From Sphingobium estronivorans (GTDB lineage: Bacteria > Pseudomonadota > Alphaproteobacteria > Sphingomonadales > Sphingomonadaceae): a stretch of DNA of 64,000 nt. The notes beneath the pieces were generated by a model. It saw only the letters and a program-made list of their open reading frames with translations. It made no database searches and was not told the DNA's origin. Shown piece after piece: positions 46,364 through 57,722 of this stretch. The position numbers and the translations under genes were made by a program. The stretch covers positions 186,001 through 250,000 of the forward strand of contig NZ_LFCT01000002.1 of NCBI RefSeq assembly GCF_008692605.1, read 5' to 3'. How positions within the stretch are numbered: the first letter of the stretch is position 1; each line of letters starts with the position of its first letter.

Positions 46364-47380
46364 ATGGAGAAAAATACCCAGTTTGTCGGCCAGTCGCTGG
46401 CCTTTCTGGATGCGGTCGAGCAGGCCGGGCGCGCCGCCGAACTCAACCGGCCGATCCTGGTGATCGGGGAACGCGGGACGGGCAAGGAGCTGATCGCCGA
46501 GCGCCTCCACCACCTGTCGACGCGTTGGGACGGGCCGCTGATCGTCATGAATTGCGCCGCCTTGCCGGAAACGCTGATCGAGGCGGAACTGTTCGGCCAC
46601 GAACAAGGCGCCTTCACCGGCGCGGCGCGCGCGCGGGCGGGACGGTTCGAGGAGGCCGATGGCGGCACGCTGTTCCTGGACGAACTGGGCACGCTGTCGA
46701 TGGCGGCGCAGGAACGGCTGCTGCGCGTGATCGAATATGGCGAGGTGACGCGGATCGGCGCGTCGAAACCGGTGATGGTCGATGTCCGCATCGTCGCGGC
46801 GACCAATGAGGACCTGCCGGCTGCCGCCGATACAGGGCGCTTCCGGCCCGACCTGCTGGACCGGCTGAGTTTCGAGGTCATCACCCTGCCCCCGCTGCGC
46901 GCTCGGGAGGGGGATGTCGCGGTGCTGGCCGACCATTTCGGGCGGCGCATGGCCGCGGAGATCGCGTGGCCGCAATGGCCGGGCTTTTCCGCCACCTGCA
47001 TGGCCGAGCTGGAGGCGCATGACTGGCCCGGCAATGTGCGCGAACTGCGCAATGTGGTGGAGCGGGCCGTCTATCGTTGGGCCGATCCTGTCCGGCCGAT
47101 CGCGGCGATCGTGTTCGACCCCTTCGCCTCGCCCTGGAAGCCCAAGCCGCTCATGCCCGCCAGAGAGGGGGCTGCTCCTGCGCTGTCAACGGCTCCGGGC
47201 GGGAATGGCCATGACGCAGTCACCGACCTTAAATCCGCCGTCGATGCGCATGAGGCCGCCATCGTGCGGGCGGCGCTGGAGCGTTACCGCTACAACCAGC
47301 GCGCGACCGCCAAGGGTTTGGGCCTGACCTATGACCAGCTGCGCCATTGCATGAAGAAGCACGGGCTGAGCGCTGGTTAG
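46364..47380 (+). CDS. pspF: sigma-54 enhancer-binding activator PspF
   Basis: 338 residues from ATG 46364. AAA domain with GERGTGKELIAERLHHLS, the sigma-54-contact loop GAFTGA, and DELGTLSMAAQERLLRVIEYGE; C-terminal Fis-type HTH (RYNQRATAKGLGLTYDQLRHCM). No N-terminal receiver domain, as in PspF. Divergent from the psp genes; held inactive by PspA. Confidence 0.93.
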   Translation: MEKNTQFVGQSLAFLDAVEQAGRAAELNRPILVIGERGTGKELIAERLHHLSTRWDGPLIVMNCAALPETLIEAELFGHEQGAFTGAARARAGRFEEADGGTLFLDELGTLSMAAQERLLRVIEYGEVTRIGASKPVMVDVRIVAATNEDLPAAADTGRFRPDLLDRLSFEVITLPPLRAREGDVAVLADHFGRRMAAEIAWPQWPGFSATCMAELEAHDWPGNVRELRNVVERAVYRWADPVRPIAAIVFDPFASPWKPKPLMPAREGAAPALSTAPGGNGHDAVTDLKSAVDAHEAAIVRAALERYRYNQRATAKGLGLTYDQLRHCMKKHGLSAG

Positions 47381-47381
47381 T

Positions 47382-47407
47382 GTCGTTCCCGCGCAGGCGG
47401 GAACGAC
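47382..47407. repeat. palindromic intergenic repeat (probable bidirectional terminator)
   Basis: GTCGTTCCCGC, GCAG loop, GCGGGAACGAC: 11 perfect pairs between convergent pspF and the hydroxybutyryl-CoA dehydrogenase gene. The CGTTCCCGC...GCGGGAACG core is a form often repeated across proteobacterial genomes. A single copy is seen in this window. Confidence 0.55.
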
Positions 47408-47418
47408 AAAGCCGTGGC

Positions 47419-48297
47419 TCAGCGCGTCGGGACCGGCTCGGCGCCCGAATAATCGTAGAAGCCCTTGCCCGTCTTGCGACCGAGCCAGCCCGCCTCCACA
47501 TATTTCACCAGCAGCGGCGCGGGGCGGTATTTGGGATCGCCGGTGGTGCCCTGGAGCACCTTGCAGATTTCCAGGCAGGTATCCAGACCCACGAAATCGG
47601 CCAGCGTCAGCGGTCCCATCGGATGGTTGAGGCCCAGCATCACGCCCTTGTCGATATCGACCACGCTGCCCACGCCCTCGCCCAGCGCGAAAATCGCCTC
47701 ATTCAGCATCGGCAGCAGGATGCGGTTCACCACGAAGCCCGGCGCGTCGAAGGCATGCACCACCTGCTTGCCCAGGCTGGCGGCAAAGCCCTCCACCGCC
47801 GCGACGGTTTCCGCGCTGGTGGCGAGGCCGCGAATGACCTCGACCAGCGCCATCACCGGCACCGGGTTGAAGAAATGCACGCCGACGAAGCGAGCCGGAT
47901 CCGGCGCCGCCTGCGCCAGCCGCGTGATCGGGATGGAGGAGGTGTTCGACGCCAGGATCGCGTCGCTGGCCAGCAGCGCGCCGACATTGGCGAAGATGGT
48001 CCGCTTGATCTCCTCACGCTCGGTCGCGGCTTCGATCACCAGTTGGCAGGCGGCAAGCGGCGCGATCTCGCCCACCGGCGTAATCCGCGCAATGGCGGCA
48101 TCGGCATCCACTTGCGCCAGCTTGCCCTTTTCCACCGCCTTGGCGAATTGCCGGATGATGCCGTCGCGTCCCTTCTGCGCACGGGGCAGGTCGACGTCGG
48201 ACAGGATCACATCATAGCCCGCCTGCGCCGCCACCTGCGCGATGCCCGCGCCCATCTGGCCCGCGCCGATCACACCCACGGTCCGAATATCCGTCAT
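47419..48297 (-). CDS. hbd: 3-hydroxybutyryl-CoA dehydrogenase
   Basis: 292 residues from ATG 48297 ([27 protein letters not shown]). NAD-binding GxGxxG is at the start, [13 protein letters not shown] and [16 protein letters not shown] carry the active-site region, and [18 protein letters not shown] leads the helical domain. Oxidises 3-hydroxyacyl-CoA in fatty-acid or butanoate metabolism. Confidence 0.93.
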   Translation of the reverse strand: MTDIRTVGVIGAGQMGAGIAQVAAQAGYDVILSDVDLPRAQKGRDGIIRQFAKAVEKGKLAQVDADAAIARITPVGEIAPLAACQLVIEAATEREEIKRTIFANVGALLASDAILASNTSSIPITRLAQAAPDPARFVGVHFFNPVPVMALVEVIRGLATSAETVAAVEGFAASLGKQVVHAFDAPGFVVNRILLPMLNEAIFALGEGVGSVVDIDKGVMLGLNHPMGPLTLADFVGLDTCLEICKVLQGTTGDPKYRPAPLLVKYVEAGWLGRKTGKGFYDYSGAEPVPTR

Positions 48298-48480
48298 AGC
48301 TGGAACCTTCCTACACTTGAAATCGCTCGTTCCCCGCCCCCGTAGCGCCATGATAGCCGGGCCGCCAGAGCTTCCGGTGGGCTGAAAGCGGACGGAAAGC
48401 CCCGGAGCGTCGGCGGAGCGCTTTTCCGTCGTTCATTTCCGGCTTTGCGCCGCGCCTGCTTGATGGTTAAAAGCCCCGGC

Positions 48481-48947
48481 ATGTCCGTTTCAGACCTGCT
48501 GCCCGCGCCGGCAACCGGAAGGTTCATTGCCGCCGTGCATCATTTCCCGCTGCGCGTCTATTTCGAGGATACGGATCTCTCGGGACTGGTCTATCACGCC
48601 AATTATCTGCGCTATATGGAACGCGCCCGGTCGGACATGCTGCGCATCGCCGGAATCGACCAGCGCGCCAATCTGGAGTGCGGCGAGGGCGTCTATGCCG
48701 TCACCGACCTGCAATTGCATTATCGCCGCCCGGCGCGACTGGACGACGATCTGATGGTGGTGAGCCGCGTCACCAAAGTGGGCGCCGCTTCATGTTCCAT
48801 TCATCAGACGGTCATGCGCGATGATGAAAGACTGACCGAAGGCGACATCACCGTCGCCTTCCTGACACCCCAGGGCCGCCCCCGCAGGCAACCCAAGCCC
48901 TGGATCGATATTTTCAGCCGTTTGATGAGAGGGGAAGACATCAACCC

Positions 48948-48951
<4 letters not shown>
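48481..48951 (+). CDS. ybgC: Tol-Pal system acyl-CoA thioesterase
   Basis: 156 residues from ATG 48481. Hot-dog fold with YFEDTDLSGLVYHANYLRYMERAR, the YbgC signature with the catalytic Asp. It heads the tol-pal operon. Overlaps tolQ (ATGA). Confidence 0.92.
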
Positions 48952-49667
<716 letters not shown>

Positions 49668-49683
49668 TGGGGGAGACGCTGTA

Positions 49684-50151
<468 letters not shown>

Positions 50152-50169
50152 GGGCCATAGGTCTTGGCA

Positions 50170-51132
50170 ATGGATCGTGCGGAGAAAATCGGCCTTGGCG
50201 TGGCAACGGCGGGACATGTCCTGCTGTTCGGCCTGCTGTCGACCGGCTTTCTGGCTACCCCCAACCCACTTAAACTGAACTCACCGCCGATGGACGTCAG
50301 CCTGGTGGACGAGGTCGCGCTGAAATCGATGGCACCGCAGGTCTCGACCCAGCCGCCCCCGCCCAGCGTCGCGCCCGAACAAGGCCCGACCGAGGACGCC
50401 GCACCCGCGCCGGAACCCGAACCCGCGCCCCAGCCCGAGCCGACCCCGGCACCCCCAGCGCCCAAGCCCGCGCCGCCCAAGCCGGTGGCGAAACCCGCGC
50501 CCCCCAAGCCGATGCCCGCACCGCCGAAAAAGGACGTGCCTGCGGCCAGGCCCAAACCGAAACCGGCCGCTGAAAAGCCCGCTCCGGCGCCGCCCAGGCC
50601 TGCGCCGGAAAAGCCCCGGCCCGCCGCCGCCGCACCCGCCAAGGCGGCGCCAAAGCCCGCAGCCCAGCCAAAGGCCAAGGCCCCGGCGCGCGCTTCGGGG
50701 CAGGGCAAGGCGGAAAAGCCCAAAGGGTCACTGTTGGGCAAGGATTTCCTCAAGGGCATCGACACCGAGTCCGACGCCCCGCGCAAGCCCGCGCCGCCGC
50801 CCGCCGCCGCCATGGGTCCGGCGCAGAAGGCCGCGCTGGACGCGGAAATCCGCCGCCAGCTCAAACCCTATTGGAAATCCCCGACCGGGGCGGATGTCGA
50901 ACAGCTCCGCACCTTCGTCGATGTGCAACTGAACCGCGACGGATCGCTGGCCGGCCAGCCGCAAATCTTCAACACCACCGGCATCACCGCCAGCAACCGC
51001 GCGCAGGTGACGCTGCATCAGGAACTGGCGGTCAAGGCGATCCGCCTGGCCGCGCCCTTCAAGCTCCCGCCCGATCTCTATGACGGCTGGAAATCCCTCC
51101 GCATCTCCTTCGACAAGAGGCTATCGCAATGA
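50170..51132 (+). CDS. tolA: TolA
   Basis: 320 residues from ATG 50170. N-terminal membrane helix (GVATAGHVLLFGLLSTGF), then about 160 residues of Pro/Ala/Lys-rich repeats that span the periplasm, then the C-terminal domain ending LPPDLYDGWKSLRISFDKRL. The linker is Pro-rich rather than the Ala/Lys/Glu helix of enteric TolA. Confidence 0.9.
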   Translation: MDRAEKIGLGVATAGHVLLFGLLSTGFLATPNPLKLNSPPMDVSLVDEVALKSMAPQVSTQPPPPSVAPEQGPTEDAAPAPEPEPAPQPEPTPAPPAPKPAPPKPVAKPAPPKPMPAPPKKDVPAARPKPKPAAEKPAPAPPRPAPEKPRPAAAAPAKAAPKPAAQPKAKAPARASGQGKAEKPKGSLLGKDFLKGIDTESDAPRKPAPPPAAAMGPAQKAALDAEIRRQLKPYWKSPTGADVEQLRTFVDVQLNRDGSLAGQPQIFNTTGITASNRAQVTLHQELAVKAIRLAAPFKLPPDLYDGWKSLRISFDKRLSQ

Positions 51133-52478
51133 CCCCACCCTTCAGGACAGGAAAGGCCCGGGCCGCTTTTGGGGCCGCGCTCGGGGTTCTGCTGCTGGCA
51201 TTCGCGCCCGTCAGCCAAGCGCAGCTCAGCGTCGACGTGACCGACGAATCCTCTTCCAATCTCAAGATCGTCGTGCCCGCCCTCCCGGCGCAGGCGGAGG
51301 TTTCCACGCCCGCCGGGTCCTCGACCGAACTGGGGCGCAAGATCGCCGAGGTGATCGCCTCCGACCTCAAGGGATCGGGGCTGTTCGATCCCTCGGGACC
51401 GAGCGGCATCCCGACCATCGCCTTCCCCGAAGTCACCAATCCCGCCTATGACAAATGGGGCGCCTATCAGGCACTGGTGCAGGGTTTCGTGCGCACCACC
51501 GGCGGGGAAGCGGACATCACTGTCGGCTGCTATCTCTATGACGTGGCGCTGAAGCAGGAACTGACGCGGCAGGGCTATGTCGTCGCCCCGCGCGACTGGC
51601 GCCGGGCCGCGCATAAATGCGCCGACGCCATCTATGCGCGCCTGTCGGGCGAAAGCCCCTTCTTCGACAGCCGCATCGCCTATATCGCGGAAAGCGGACC
51701 CAAGGGGAACCGCACCAAGCGCCTTGCCATCATGGATTCGGACGGCGCCAACCACCGCTTCATCACCAATGGCCAGTCGATCGCGCTGACCCCGCGCTTT
51801 TCGCCCGATTACAAGTCGATCGTCTATGTGAGCTACCTGAACAACCGGGTGCGCATCTACATCTACGACATCGGCACCGGTCAGCAGCGGCTGGTGACGG
51901 AAAGCAGCAACCCGACCTTCGCGCCGCGCTGGTCGCCCGATGGCCGCAACATCCTCTTCTCCATGGCGATTGCGGGCAATACCGACATTTATCGCGTCCC
52001 CGCCAGCGGCGGCGCGCCGGTCCGGTTGACCAACGCGCCGGGCATCGATGTCGGCGGCAGCTATTCGCCCGACGGCCGCCAGATCGTGTTCGAAAGCGAT
52101 CGTTCGGGCAGCCAGCAAATCTATGTGATGAACGCCGACGGATCGAACCAGCGCCGGATCAGCCATGGCGGCGGCCGCTATGCGACGCCGGAATGGAGCC
52201 CGCGCGGCGACCTCATCGCCTTCACCAAGATTTCGGGCGACTTCAAGATCGCGGTCATGACCCCCACGGGCGACAATGAGCGCATCCTGACCAATGGCTG
52301 GCAGGATGAGCAGCCCAGCTGGTCGCCCAATGGCCGCGTCCTGCAATATTTCCGCACCACGCCCGGCCGCGAAGGCAGCAGCCAGGTGTGGCAGGTCGAC
52401 CTGACCGGCGTGAATGAGCGGCGGATTCCGACGCCTTTGAGCGGTTCCGATCCGGCCTGGGGTCCGCTGCTGCCTTAA
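51129..52478 (+). CDS. tolB: TolB periplasmic beta-propeller
   Basis: 449 residues with a signal peptide (AAFGAALGVLLLAFAPVSQAQ). N-terminal TolB domain (to about 170) and a six-bladed propeller with repeated RWSPDGRNILF, YSPDGRQIVFESDRSGSQQIYVM and EWSPRGDLIAFT. Binds Pal. Confidence 0.96.
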   Translation: MTPPFRTGKARAAFGAALGVLLLAFAPVSQAQLSVDVTDESSSNLKIVVPALPAQAEVSTPAGSSTELGRKIAEVIASDLKGSGLFDPSGPSGIPTIAFPEVTNPAYDKWGAYQALVQGFVRTTGGEADITVGCYLYDVALKQELTRQGYVVAPRDWRRAAHKCADAIYARLSGESPFFDSRIAYIAESGPKGNRTKRLAIMDSDGANHRFITNGQSIALTPRFSPDYKSIVYVSYLNNRVRIYIYDIGTGQQRLVTESSNPTFAPRWSPDGRNILFSMAIAGNTDIYRVPASGGAPVRLTNAPGIDVGGSYSPDGRQIVFESDRSGSQQIYVMNADGSNQRRISHGGGRYATPEWSPRGDLIAFTKISGDFKIAVMTPTGDNERILTNGWQDEQPSWSPNGRVLQYFRTTPGREGSSQVWQVDLTGVNERRIPTPLSGSDPAWGPLLP

Positions 52479-52548
52479 TCCACATTATCGTCGGAACCGA
52501 AACGTCCCGACTGCGTAACGATTTTCAGACTATATTGAGGAGCAACCC

Positions 52549-53061
52549 ATGAAACTTTCCCGCACCATGCTGGTGGCGACGGCCATCGTGGCCCTTGCCG
52601 CCTGCTCCAAGAAGGCCCCGAAGGAACTGCCCCCCGCCCCCGGCGCCGACACGTCCGCGCAGAGCACCGGCCCGACCACGCCCGCTGGCCCGGTCAAGGG
52701 CAGCCAGGAAGATTTCGTCGCCTCGGTATCGTCGGACCGCATCCTGTTCGGCACCGATCAATATGATGTCGATGCCCAGGACCAGCAGATCCTGCAGAGC
52801 CAGGCCGCGTGGTTGCAGCAGAACCCCAATGTCCGCGTGACGATCGAAGGACATGCGGATGAGCGCGGCACCCGCGATTACAATATCGCACTGGGCGAGC
52901 GACGTGCCAATGCGGCGAAGAACTATCTCGCCTCGCTGGGCATCGATTCCGGCCGCATCACCACGGTCAGCTACGGCAAGGAACGCCCCGCCGCCCTGGG
53001 CTCGGACGAAGCGGCCTGGGCCCAGAACCGCCGCGCGGTGACGGTGACCGTCCAATATTAA
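52549..53061 (+). CDS. pal: Pal peptidoglycan-associated lipoprotein
   Basis: 170 residues. Lipobox IVALAACSKK at the N terminus and an OmpA-like C-terminal domain with VRVTIEGHADERGTRDYNIALGERRA. Anchors the outer membrane to peptidoglycan. Last gene of the operon; the terminator at 53102 closes it. Confidence 0.96.
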   Translation: MKLSRTMLVATAIVALAACSKKAPKELPPAPGADTSAQSTGPTTPAGPVKGSQEDFVASVSSDRILFGTDQYDVDAQDQQILQSQAAWLQQNPNVRVTIEGHADERGTRDYNIALGERRANAAKNYLASLGIDSGRITTVSYGKERPAALGSDEAAWAQNRRAVTVTVQY

Positions 53062-53101
53062 GAATTTCCCCTGAAGTCCTTGGGTCGCGCCCATGCTTCA
53101 T

Positions 53102-53138
53102 GGCCCGCCGGTCTCAAGACCGGCGGGCCTTTCTTTTC
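53102..53138 (+). terminator. Rho-independent terminator of the tol-pal operon
   Basis: GGCCCGCCGGTCT, CA, AGACCGGCGGGCC: 13 perfect pairs followed by TTTCTTTT, 40 bases past the pal stop. Confidence 0.92.
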
Positions 53139-53141
53139 CGG

Positions 53142-54542
53142 TCAGGACCAGCCCCCGCCCAGCGCCAGAAAGATCGCAATCTGGTCCTGCACCAGTTGCA
53201 CCCGTGCCGCCGCCGCCGCCGCCTCGGCATTGGCGAGCGACCGTTGCGCATCCAGCAGAGACAGGAAATCCCCGCGCCCGAAGCGGAACAGCTTGCCTGC
53301 CTGGCCTGCCGACACGCCCGCGCTGTTCCGTGCCCGATCCAGCGCCGCAGCCTGATCCGCACGGCGCCGATAGCCTTCCAGCGCGGTTTCCGTCTGGCGC
53401 AACGCCTCCAGCACCGTCCCGTCGAAGCGCGCCAGATCGGCCTGCACCTGCGCATCGGCCTGCGCGATCCGCGCCTTCACGACCGGCCGGTTGGGGAAGG
53501 TCCAACTGAGCAGCGGTCCCAGGCTGAGGCCGAAGCTCGACCCCGATCCGAAGCTCTTGATCGGCCCGCCCAGCCCCAGCGACCCGCCGATGCTGATCTG
53601 CGGATATAAATCCGCCGTCGCCACGCCGACCCGCGCCGTATCCCCGGCGATGCTGCGTTCCGCCTGCCGGATGTCGGGCCGCCGCCGGATCAGTGCGGCG
53701 CCGTCCCCGACCGGCATCGGCGCGTGCAGGGCAGGAAGCACCGCGCAGGCCTCGACCTCGCGCGGATAATCCGCCGGCGCCCGGCCCAGCAAGGTCGCCA
53801 GCAGGTACAACGCCGACTGCCGTTGCGCCTCGAACACGGGAAGCGCCGCCTCGCTCGCATCCACCGCCGCCTGCGCCCGGCTGACGTCGAACGCGGTACC
53901 GCGCCCGCCCTTGAACAGGCGCCGCGTGGCGTTCAGCGTCTCGCGCTGCAAGCCGACCACCCGGCGATTGACCCCCAGCGAATAATTGGCGGCGCAGACC
54001 TGCGCATAAGCCTTGGCCGTCGCCGCGGCGACGCCGACCCGCACATAGTCGCGCGCCGCCAGGACGGTTTCGACATCGGCCGTGCTCGCTTCTATGGCCT
54101 GCTTGATCCGGCCGTTCAGATCGAGCGGATAGGAGGCGCCCAGCCCCAGATCATAGCCGACCACGCCGGGCAGGCTCTCGCCCGTGCCGGAGGGCCGCGC
54201 CAGGGTCGCGCCGCCGCTCACCGCCGTGCTGATCGTGCGCTGGGCCTCAGCTTCCCGCAACACGGCCTGCGCCGCCGCCAGATTGGCGTCGGCCACGCGC
54301 AGGTCCGTGTTGGCCGCCAGCGCCTGTTCGATCAGCGCGTCCAGCTTCGGATCATTGTAAAGCTGCCACCAATGGTCGGGCAGTTCGGCATTGCTGAACG
54401 CCGTCCCCGCCGCCGAAAGGAAATCTCCCTGCGCGCCCGGCGTCGTCGCCGCCGATTTTTCCGGCGGCCGATAATCGGGGCCCGCCGTCGCGCAGGCCGC
54501 AAGCCCCAGCGCCAGCAGGGGCGTCCAGAAGGACTTAGGCAT
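53142..54542 (-). CDS. NodT-family outer-membrane efflux lipoprotein
   Basis: 466 residues with a lipobox (LALGLAACATAG), then a TolC-like fold: two repeats with DHWWQLYNDPKLDALIEQALAAN and the helical barrel. Outer-membrane channel of the efflux system. Overlaps the HlyD gene by 8 bases. Confidence 0.9.
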   Translation of the reverse strand: MPKSFWTPLLALGLAACATAGPDYRPPEKSAATTPGAQGDFLSAAGTAFSNAELPDHWWQLYNDPKLDALIEQALAANTDLRVADANLAAAQAVLREAEAQRTISTAVSGGATLARPSGTGESLPGVVGYDLGLGASYPLDLNGRIKQAIEASTADVETVLAARDYVRVGVAAATAKAYAQVCAANYSLGVNRRVVGLQRETLNATRRLFKGGRGTAFDVSRAQAAVDASEAALPVFEAQRQSALYLLATLLGRAPADYPREVEACAVLPALHAPMPVGDGAALIRRRPDIRQAERSIAGDTARVGVATADLYPQISIGGSLGLGGPIKSFGSGSSFGLSLGPLLSWTFPNRPVVKARIAQADAQVQADLARFDGTVLEALRQTETALEGYRRRADQAAALDRARNSAGVSAGQAGKLFRFGRGDFLSLLDAQRSLANAEAAAAAARVQLVQDQIAIFLALGGGWS

Positions 54543-55437
54543 GACGGCAGGCTCCCGGCTTTGCGTCCTTCCGGGCCGGCTCGACCGTCACGGTCGCGGT
54601 GCGCCCGGCGATGAGCTTCAGGCCGGGCGGCACGTTGGTCAGCCTCACCCGCACCGGAATGCGCTGGGCCAACCGCACCCAGGAGAAAGTCGGCTCGACC
54701 GTGGGCAGCAGATTGCCCGAATCCGAACGGCTGCTGTCGTTGATGCCATAGGCGATGCTGTCGACCCGCCCGTGCAGATCCTGCGCCTCGCCCATCAGCC
54801 GTACCGTCACCGGCGCGCCGATGCAGACCAGCGGCAGCTTGGTTTCCTCGAAATAGCCCTCGATGCGCAGGCTGTCATTGTCGATCAGCGCCATCGCCTG
54901 CTTGCCCGCGGCGACATAATCGCCCGGATGCAGATCCAGATTGGTGACCCTGCCATTGACCGAGGCCACCACCTGCGTCCGCTTGAGGTTGAGCGCGGCG
55001 GCGTCCCGCGCGCTCATCGCCACGGCCAGCGCCGCTTCCGCCGTCGCCACCCGCGCGACATTCTGTTCATGGGCCTCGGCGGCGACCAGATTGCCCAGCG
55101 CCAGGTCGCGCGTCGCTTCCCGCCGCGCCTGCCCCAGCGTCGCCCGGGCCGAAGCGATCTGCGCCTCTGCCTCCTCCAGCGCCAGCGCATAGCGGGGACG
55201 GTCGATCACGAACAGCGGGTCCCCCGCCTTCACCGCCTGATTGTCCCGCACCGAAACCGACGTGACGAGACCGCTGATGTCCGGCGTCACCCGTACCACA
55301 TCGGCGCGCACGCGGCCGTCGCGCGTCCAGGGACTGCGCTCATAATGGTTCCACATCCAGATCGCGACCAGGATGGCGACGATGACGATGACGATGGTGG
55401 CGGCGCTGCGGATCAGCGTGGCAGTCAGACGGTTCAT
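54535..55437 (-). CDS. HlyD/AaeA-type membrane-fusion protein
   Basis: 300 residues. One N-terminal membrane helix (ATIVIVIVAILVAIWMW), then the lipoyl/barrel-sandwich region DISGLVTSVSVRDNQAVKAGDPLFVID and RVTNLDLHPGDYVAAGKQAMALID. Of the EmrA/AaeA branch, with FUSC partner. Overlaps the DUF1656 gene. Confidence 0.9.
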   Translation of the reverse strand: MNRLTATLIRSAATIVIVIVAILVAIWMWNHYERSPWTRDGRVRADVVRVTPDISGLVTSVSVRDNQAVKAGDPLFVIDRPRYALALEEAEAQIASARATLGQARREATRDLALGNLVAAEAHEQNVARVATAEAALAVAMSARDAAALNLKRTQVVASVNGRVTNLDLHPGDYVAAGKQAMALIDNDSLRIEGYFEETKLPLVCIGAPVTVRLMGEAQDLHGRVDSIAYGINDSSRSDSGNLLPTVEPTFSWVRLAQRIPVRVRLTNVPPGLKLIAGRTATVTVEPARKDAKPGACRHA

Positions 55438-55649
55438 AGGCGGATTCCAAGGGTGGGGACGAGAAGAGCGAGCGCACCCAGCATCAGCACGAAAATGCTG
55501 AGGTCGACCGCCGCCCGATAGGCCAGAAAACGATAGAGGCCGAAGGCGCCGATCAGCCGGGTCATGGCCCAGCTGAGGATCAGCGCGACCAGCGCCAGCA
55601 GCAGAAGCGTGGGTATGTAAACGCCGCCCAGGGCGATTTCTCCGGTCAT
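55434..55649 (-). CDS. DUF1656 small membrane protein (AaeX-like)
   Basis: 71 residues from ATG 55649, two hydrophobic helices (YIPTLLLLALVALILSWAM and FLAYRAAVDLSIFVLMLGALALLV). Members of DUF1656 nearly always lie between the FUSC permease and HlyD genes, as here. The start overlaps the FUSC stop and the stop overlaps the HlyD start. Confidence 0.88.
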   Translation of the reverse strand: MTGEIALGGVYIPTLLLLALVALILSWAMTRLIGAFGLYRFLAYRAAVDLSIFVLMLGALALLVPTLGIRL

Positions 55650-57721
55650 GCGGGCCGTCCGATCAGGGAAAGGGTTGGATAGGTCGCGCTCTCGGGGAAC
55701 AGGTTGCGGCGCAGGCTCACCAGCGCGAGGATCGCCTCGCGCCGAATGTCTACGCGGGAATTGTGCGACAGGTCGCCAATGGCTTCGTCGATGTCGGCCA
55801 GCAAGGCGGGCGGCGCGGATTGGGGCGCGTCGGGGTCCAGCCGGCGATAATGCGCGCTGACGCCGGTCAGCACATCGGTCAGGGGCGCCGCTTCGCTGCC
55901 GGGCAGGCTCAGCCGCAACTGGCGCAGTTCCCCGATCGCAACCCCGGTGCGCAGGTCGCGCAGCGCATGGTATAGCGGCTCGCCGCTGTCGTTGCGCGCC
56001 GCCGCCAGACGCGGCGCCAGCAAGGCGATGCGGTCCAGCATCCGGTTGATCCATCCGCGCACATCGGGCGGCGTCGTCAGCGTGGCGCGGTTGGCGATGT
56101 CGTTCCAGCCCGCGCGCACGGTCCGCCGGATCGCGCGTTCGACCCCCGCGGACTGCAACAGTCCGGCCATGATGATCGCGAACCAGATACCGACCAGCTG
56201 TGCCACCGATCCGTTCACATAGCTGGAGAAGGCGCTGACATAATGATCCGACAACAGAACCGGGCTGCCCAGTCCCAGCAGCGTCGGCATCGCGATTCCG
56301 GCCCATCGGGGCGACGCCATCATCGTGCCCAAAAACAGCAGCATCGGCGCATAGGCCGCCGCCAGCAGGGCGAAGCCGTCGAGCCGGGGCATGATCGCAT
56401 AGCCATAGAGCGCCCCCAGCACCGAAGCGGCGATGGTGCCGATCATGAAGCCCTTGAGCGGCGCCAGCGGGTTGTCCGACGCGGAGAACAGCGACAGGAA
56501 CACGCCCGCCAGCATCACCGCGCTGCCGCCGTCCTTCCAGCCGCTGCCGATCCACAGCGCGCAGCCCACCGCCACGGTGAGGAAAGCGCCAAAGGCGCCG
56601 CGCAGGGCGGCGGCATAATCCTTGTGCAACTCGCGATTGCGGCGCCCTTCCAGCAGTTCGCCCACGCGCGGGTTGACCGGCTGGCGGCTGTGCGTCGCCA
56701 TCTGGTCGTTCAGGTCGCGGCAGTCCCGATGGGCGGCGATCAGCGCCGCCAGCCGCGCGAACAGGCTGAGCCGCATCATCTCGGCCCAATTCATGTCCGC
56801 CTGCGCCGCCGGCTCCAACAGGGCGCAGCGGGCGATCAGCGCATTGGCCTGCTCGGTCCGCTCCGCCCGCTGTTCGCCGGGGTGCACGATCCAGGCGCGC
56901 GCATCGGCGATCAGGGCGCGAACCTCCTCCGGCACGGCGCCGCCGCTCGCGGCCTTGAGCATCGCCAGCCGGTCCTCCACCGCCGCGCCCAGCGGCAGCA
57001 ACAGGGACAGCTGGTCCTGCATCGCCCGCACCGTGCGCACGCGCGGCGCCAGACGGGAAATGTCGAAGGGCAGGTGCACCGACATCTGGTGCAGTTCGGT
57101 GATGTCCTGCGCCAGCCGGCGGCGTTCCTGATCCAGCCCCTCCACCGGTTCCAGCGCGATGGCGTCATGCGACCAGCGCTCGGCGTCGCGCAGCATCGCC
57201 TCCACCCGGGACAGCAGCAAATTGGTGATGGAACCGGGAAAAAGAACGCCGTGGACCAGGCTGCCGCAGGCTATGCCGATGATGATTTCCTGCACGCGCA
57301 GCGTCGCCACGGTGAAGATGGTCTGCGGAATGTCGACATCGGGAAAGACGATCAGGCAGGCGCTATAGCCCGCCAGCACGAACATGTAGGATCGCGGCGT
57401 GCGGTCGAGCAGCGACACGAACACGCAAATGGCCAGCCACAGCGCCATGGCAAGCGTCAGCAATTCCGGCGAATTGACCAGCGGCGGCACGATGGCGACG
57501 GAGAATGTCGCCCCGACCAGCGTGCCGATGACGCGGAATACCGCCTTGGAGATCACCGCCCCTGCCAGCGGCTGGGCGACGATATAGCTGGTCAGAAACG
57601 CCCAATAGGGCCGTTCCAACCCGATGCGGAGCGCGATGAACAGCGCCAGCATGGCCGCGACGAAGCATTTGAGGGAAAACAGCGCGGCCGGCCAGCCGAT
57701 GCGCTCGCCAAAGGCTTTCAT
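55646..57721 (-). CDS. FUSC/AaeB-family efflux permease
   Basis: 691 residues in two halves: N-terminal helices FVAAMLALFIALRIGLERPYWAFLTSYIVAQPLAGAV and C-terminal helices from residue 360 on, separated by cytoplasmic helical parts. YWAFLTSYIVAQPL is the FUSC signature. Aromatic carboxylic-acid efflux is the best known role. Starts 1 base after the MarR stop. Confidence 0.9.
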   Translation of the reverse strand: MKAFGERIGWPAALFSLKCFVAAMLALFIALRIGLERPYWAFLTSYIVAQPLAGAVISKAVFRVIGTLVGATFSVAIVPPLVNSPELLTLAMALWLAICVFVSLLDRTPRSYMFVLAGYSACLIVFPDVDIPQTIFTVATLRVQEIIIGIACGSLVHGVLFPGSITNLLLSRVEAMLRDAERWSHDAIALEPVEGLDQERRRLAQDITELHQMSVHLPFDISRLAPRVRTVRAMQDQLSLLLPLGAAVEDRLAMLKAASGGAVPEEVRALIADARAWIVHPGEQRAERTEQANALIARCALLEPAAQADMNWAEMMRLSLFARLAALIAAHRDCRDLNDQMATHSRQPVNPRVGELLEGRRNRELHKDYAAALRGAFGAFLTVAVGCALWIGSGWKDGGSAVMLAGVFLSLFSASDNPLAPLKGFMIGTIAASVLGALYGYAIMPRLDGFALLAAAYAPMLLFLGTMMASPRWAGIAMPTLLGLGSPVLLSDHYVSAFSSYVNGSVAQLVGIWFAIIMAGLLQSAGVERAIRRTVRAGWNDIANRATLTTPPDVRGWINRMLDRIALLAPRLAAARNDSGEPLYHALRDLRTGVAIGELRQLRLSLPGSEAAPLTDVLTGVSAHYRRLDPDAPQSAPPALLADIDEAIGDLSHNSRVDIRREAILALVSLRRNLFPESATYPTLSLIGRPA

Positions 57722-57722
57722 C

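Noticed and set aside
50340-50720. Repetitive Pro/Ala/Lys-coding stretch as a possible mobile or satellite repeat
   Set aside because: It is the periplasm-spanning linker of TolA, with the gene order tolQ-tolR-tolA-tolB-pal intact.
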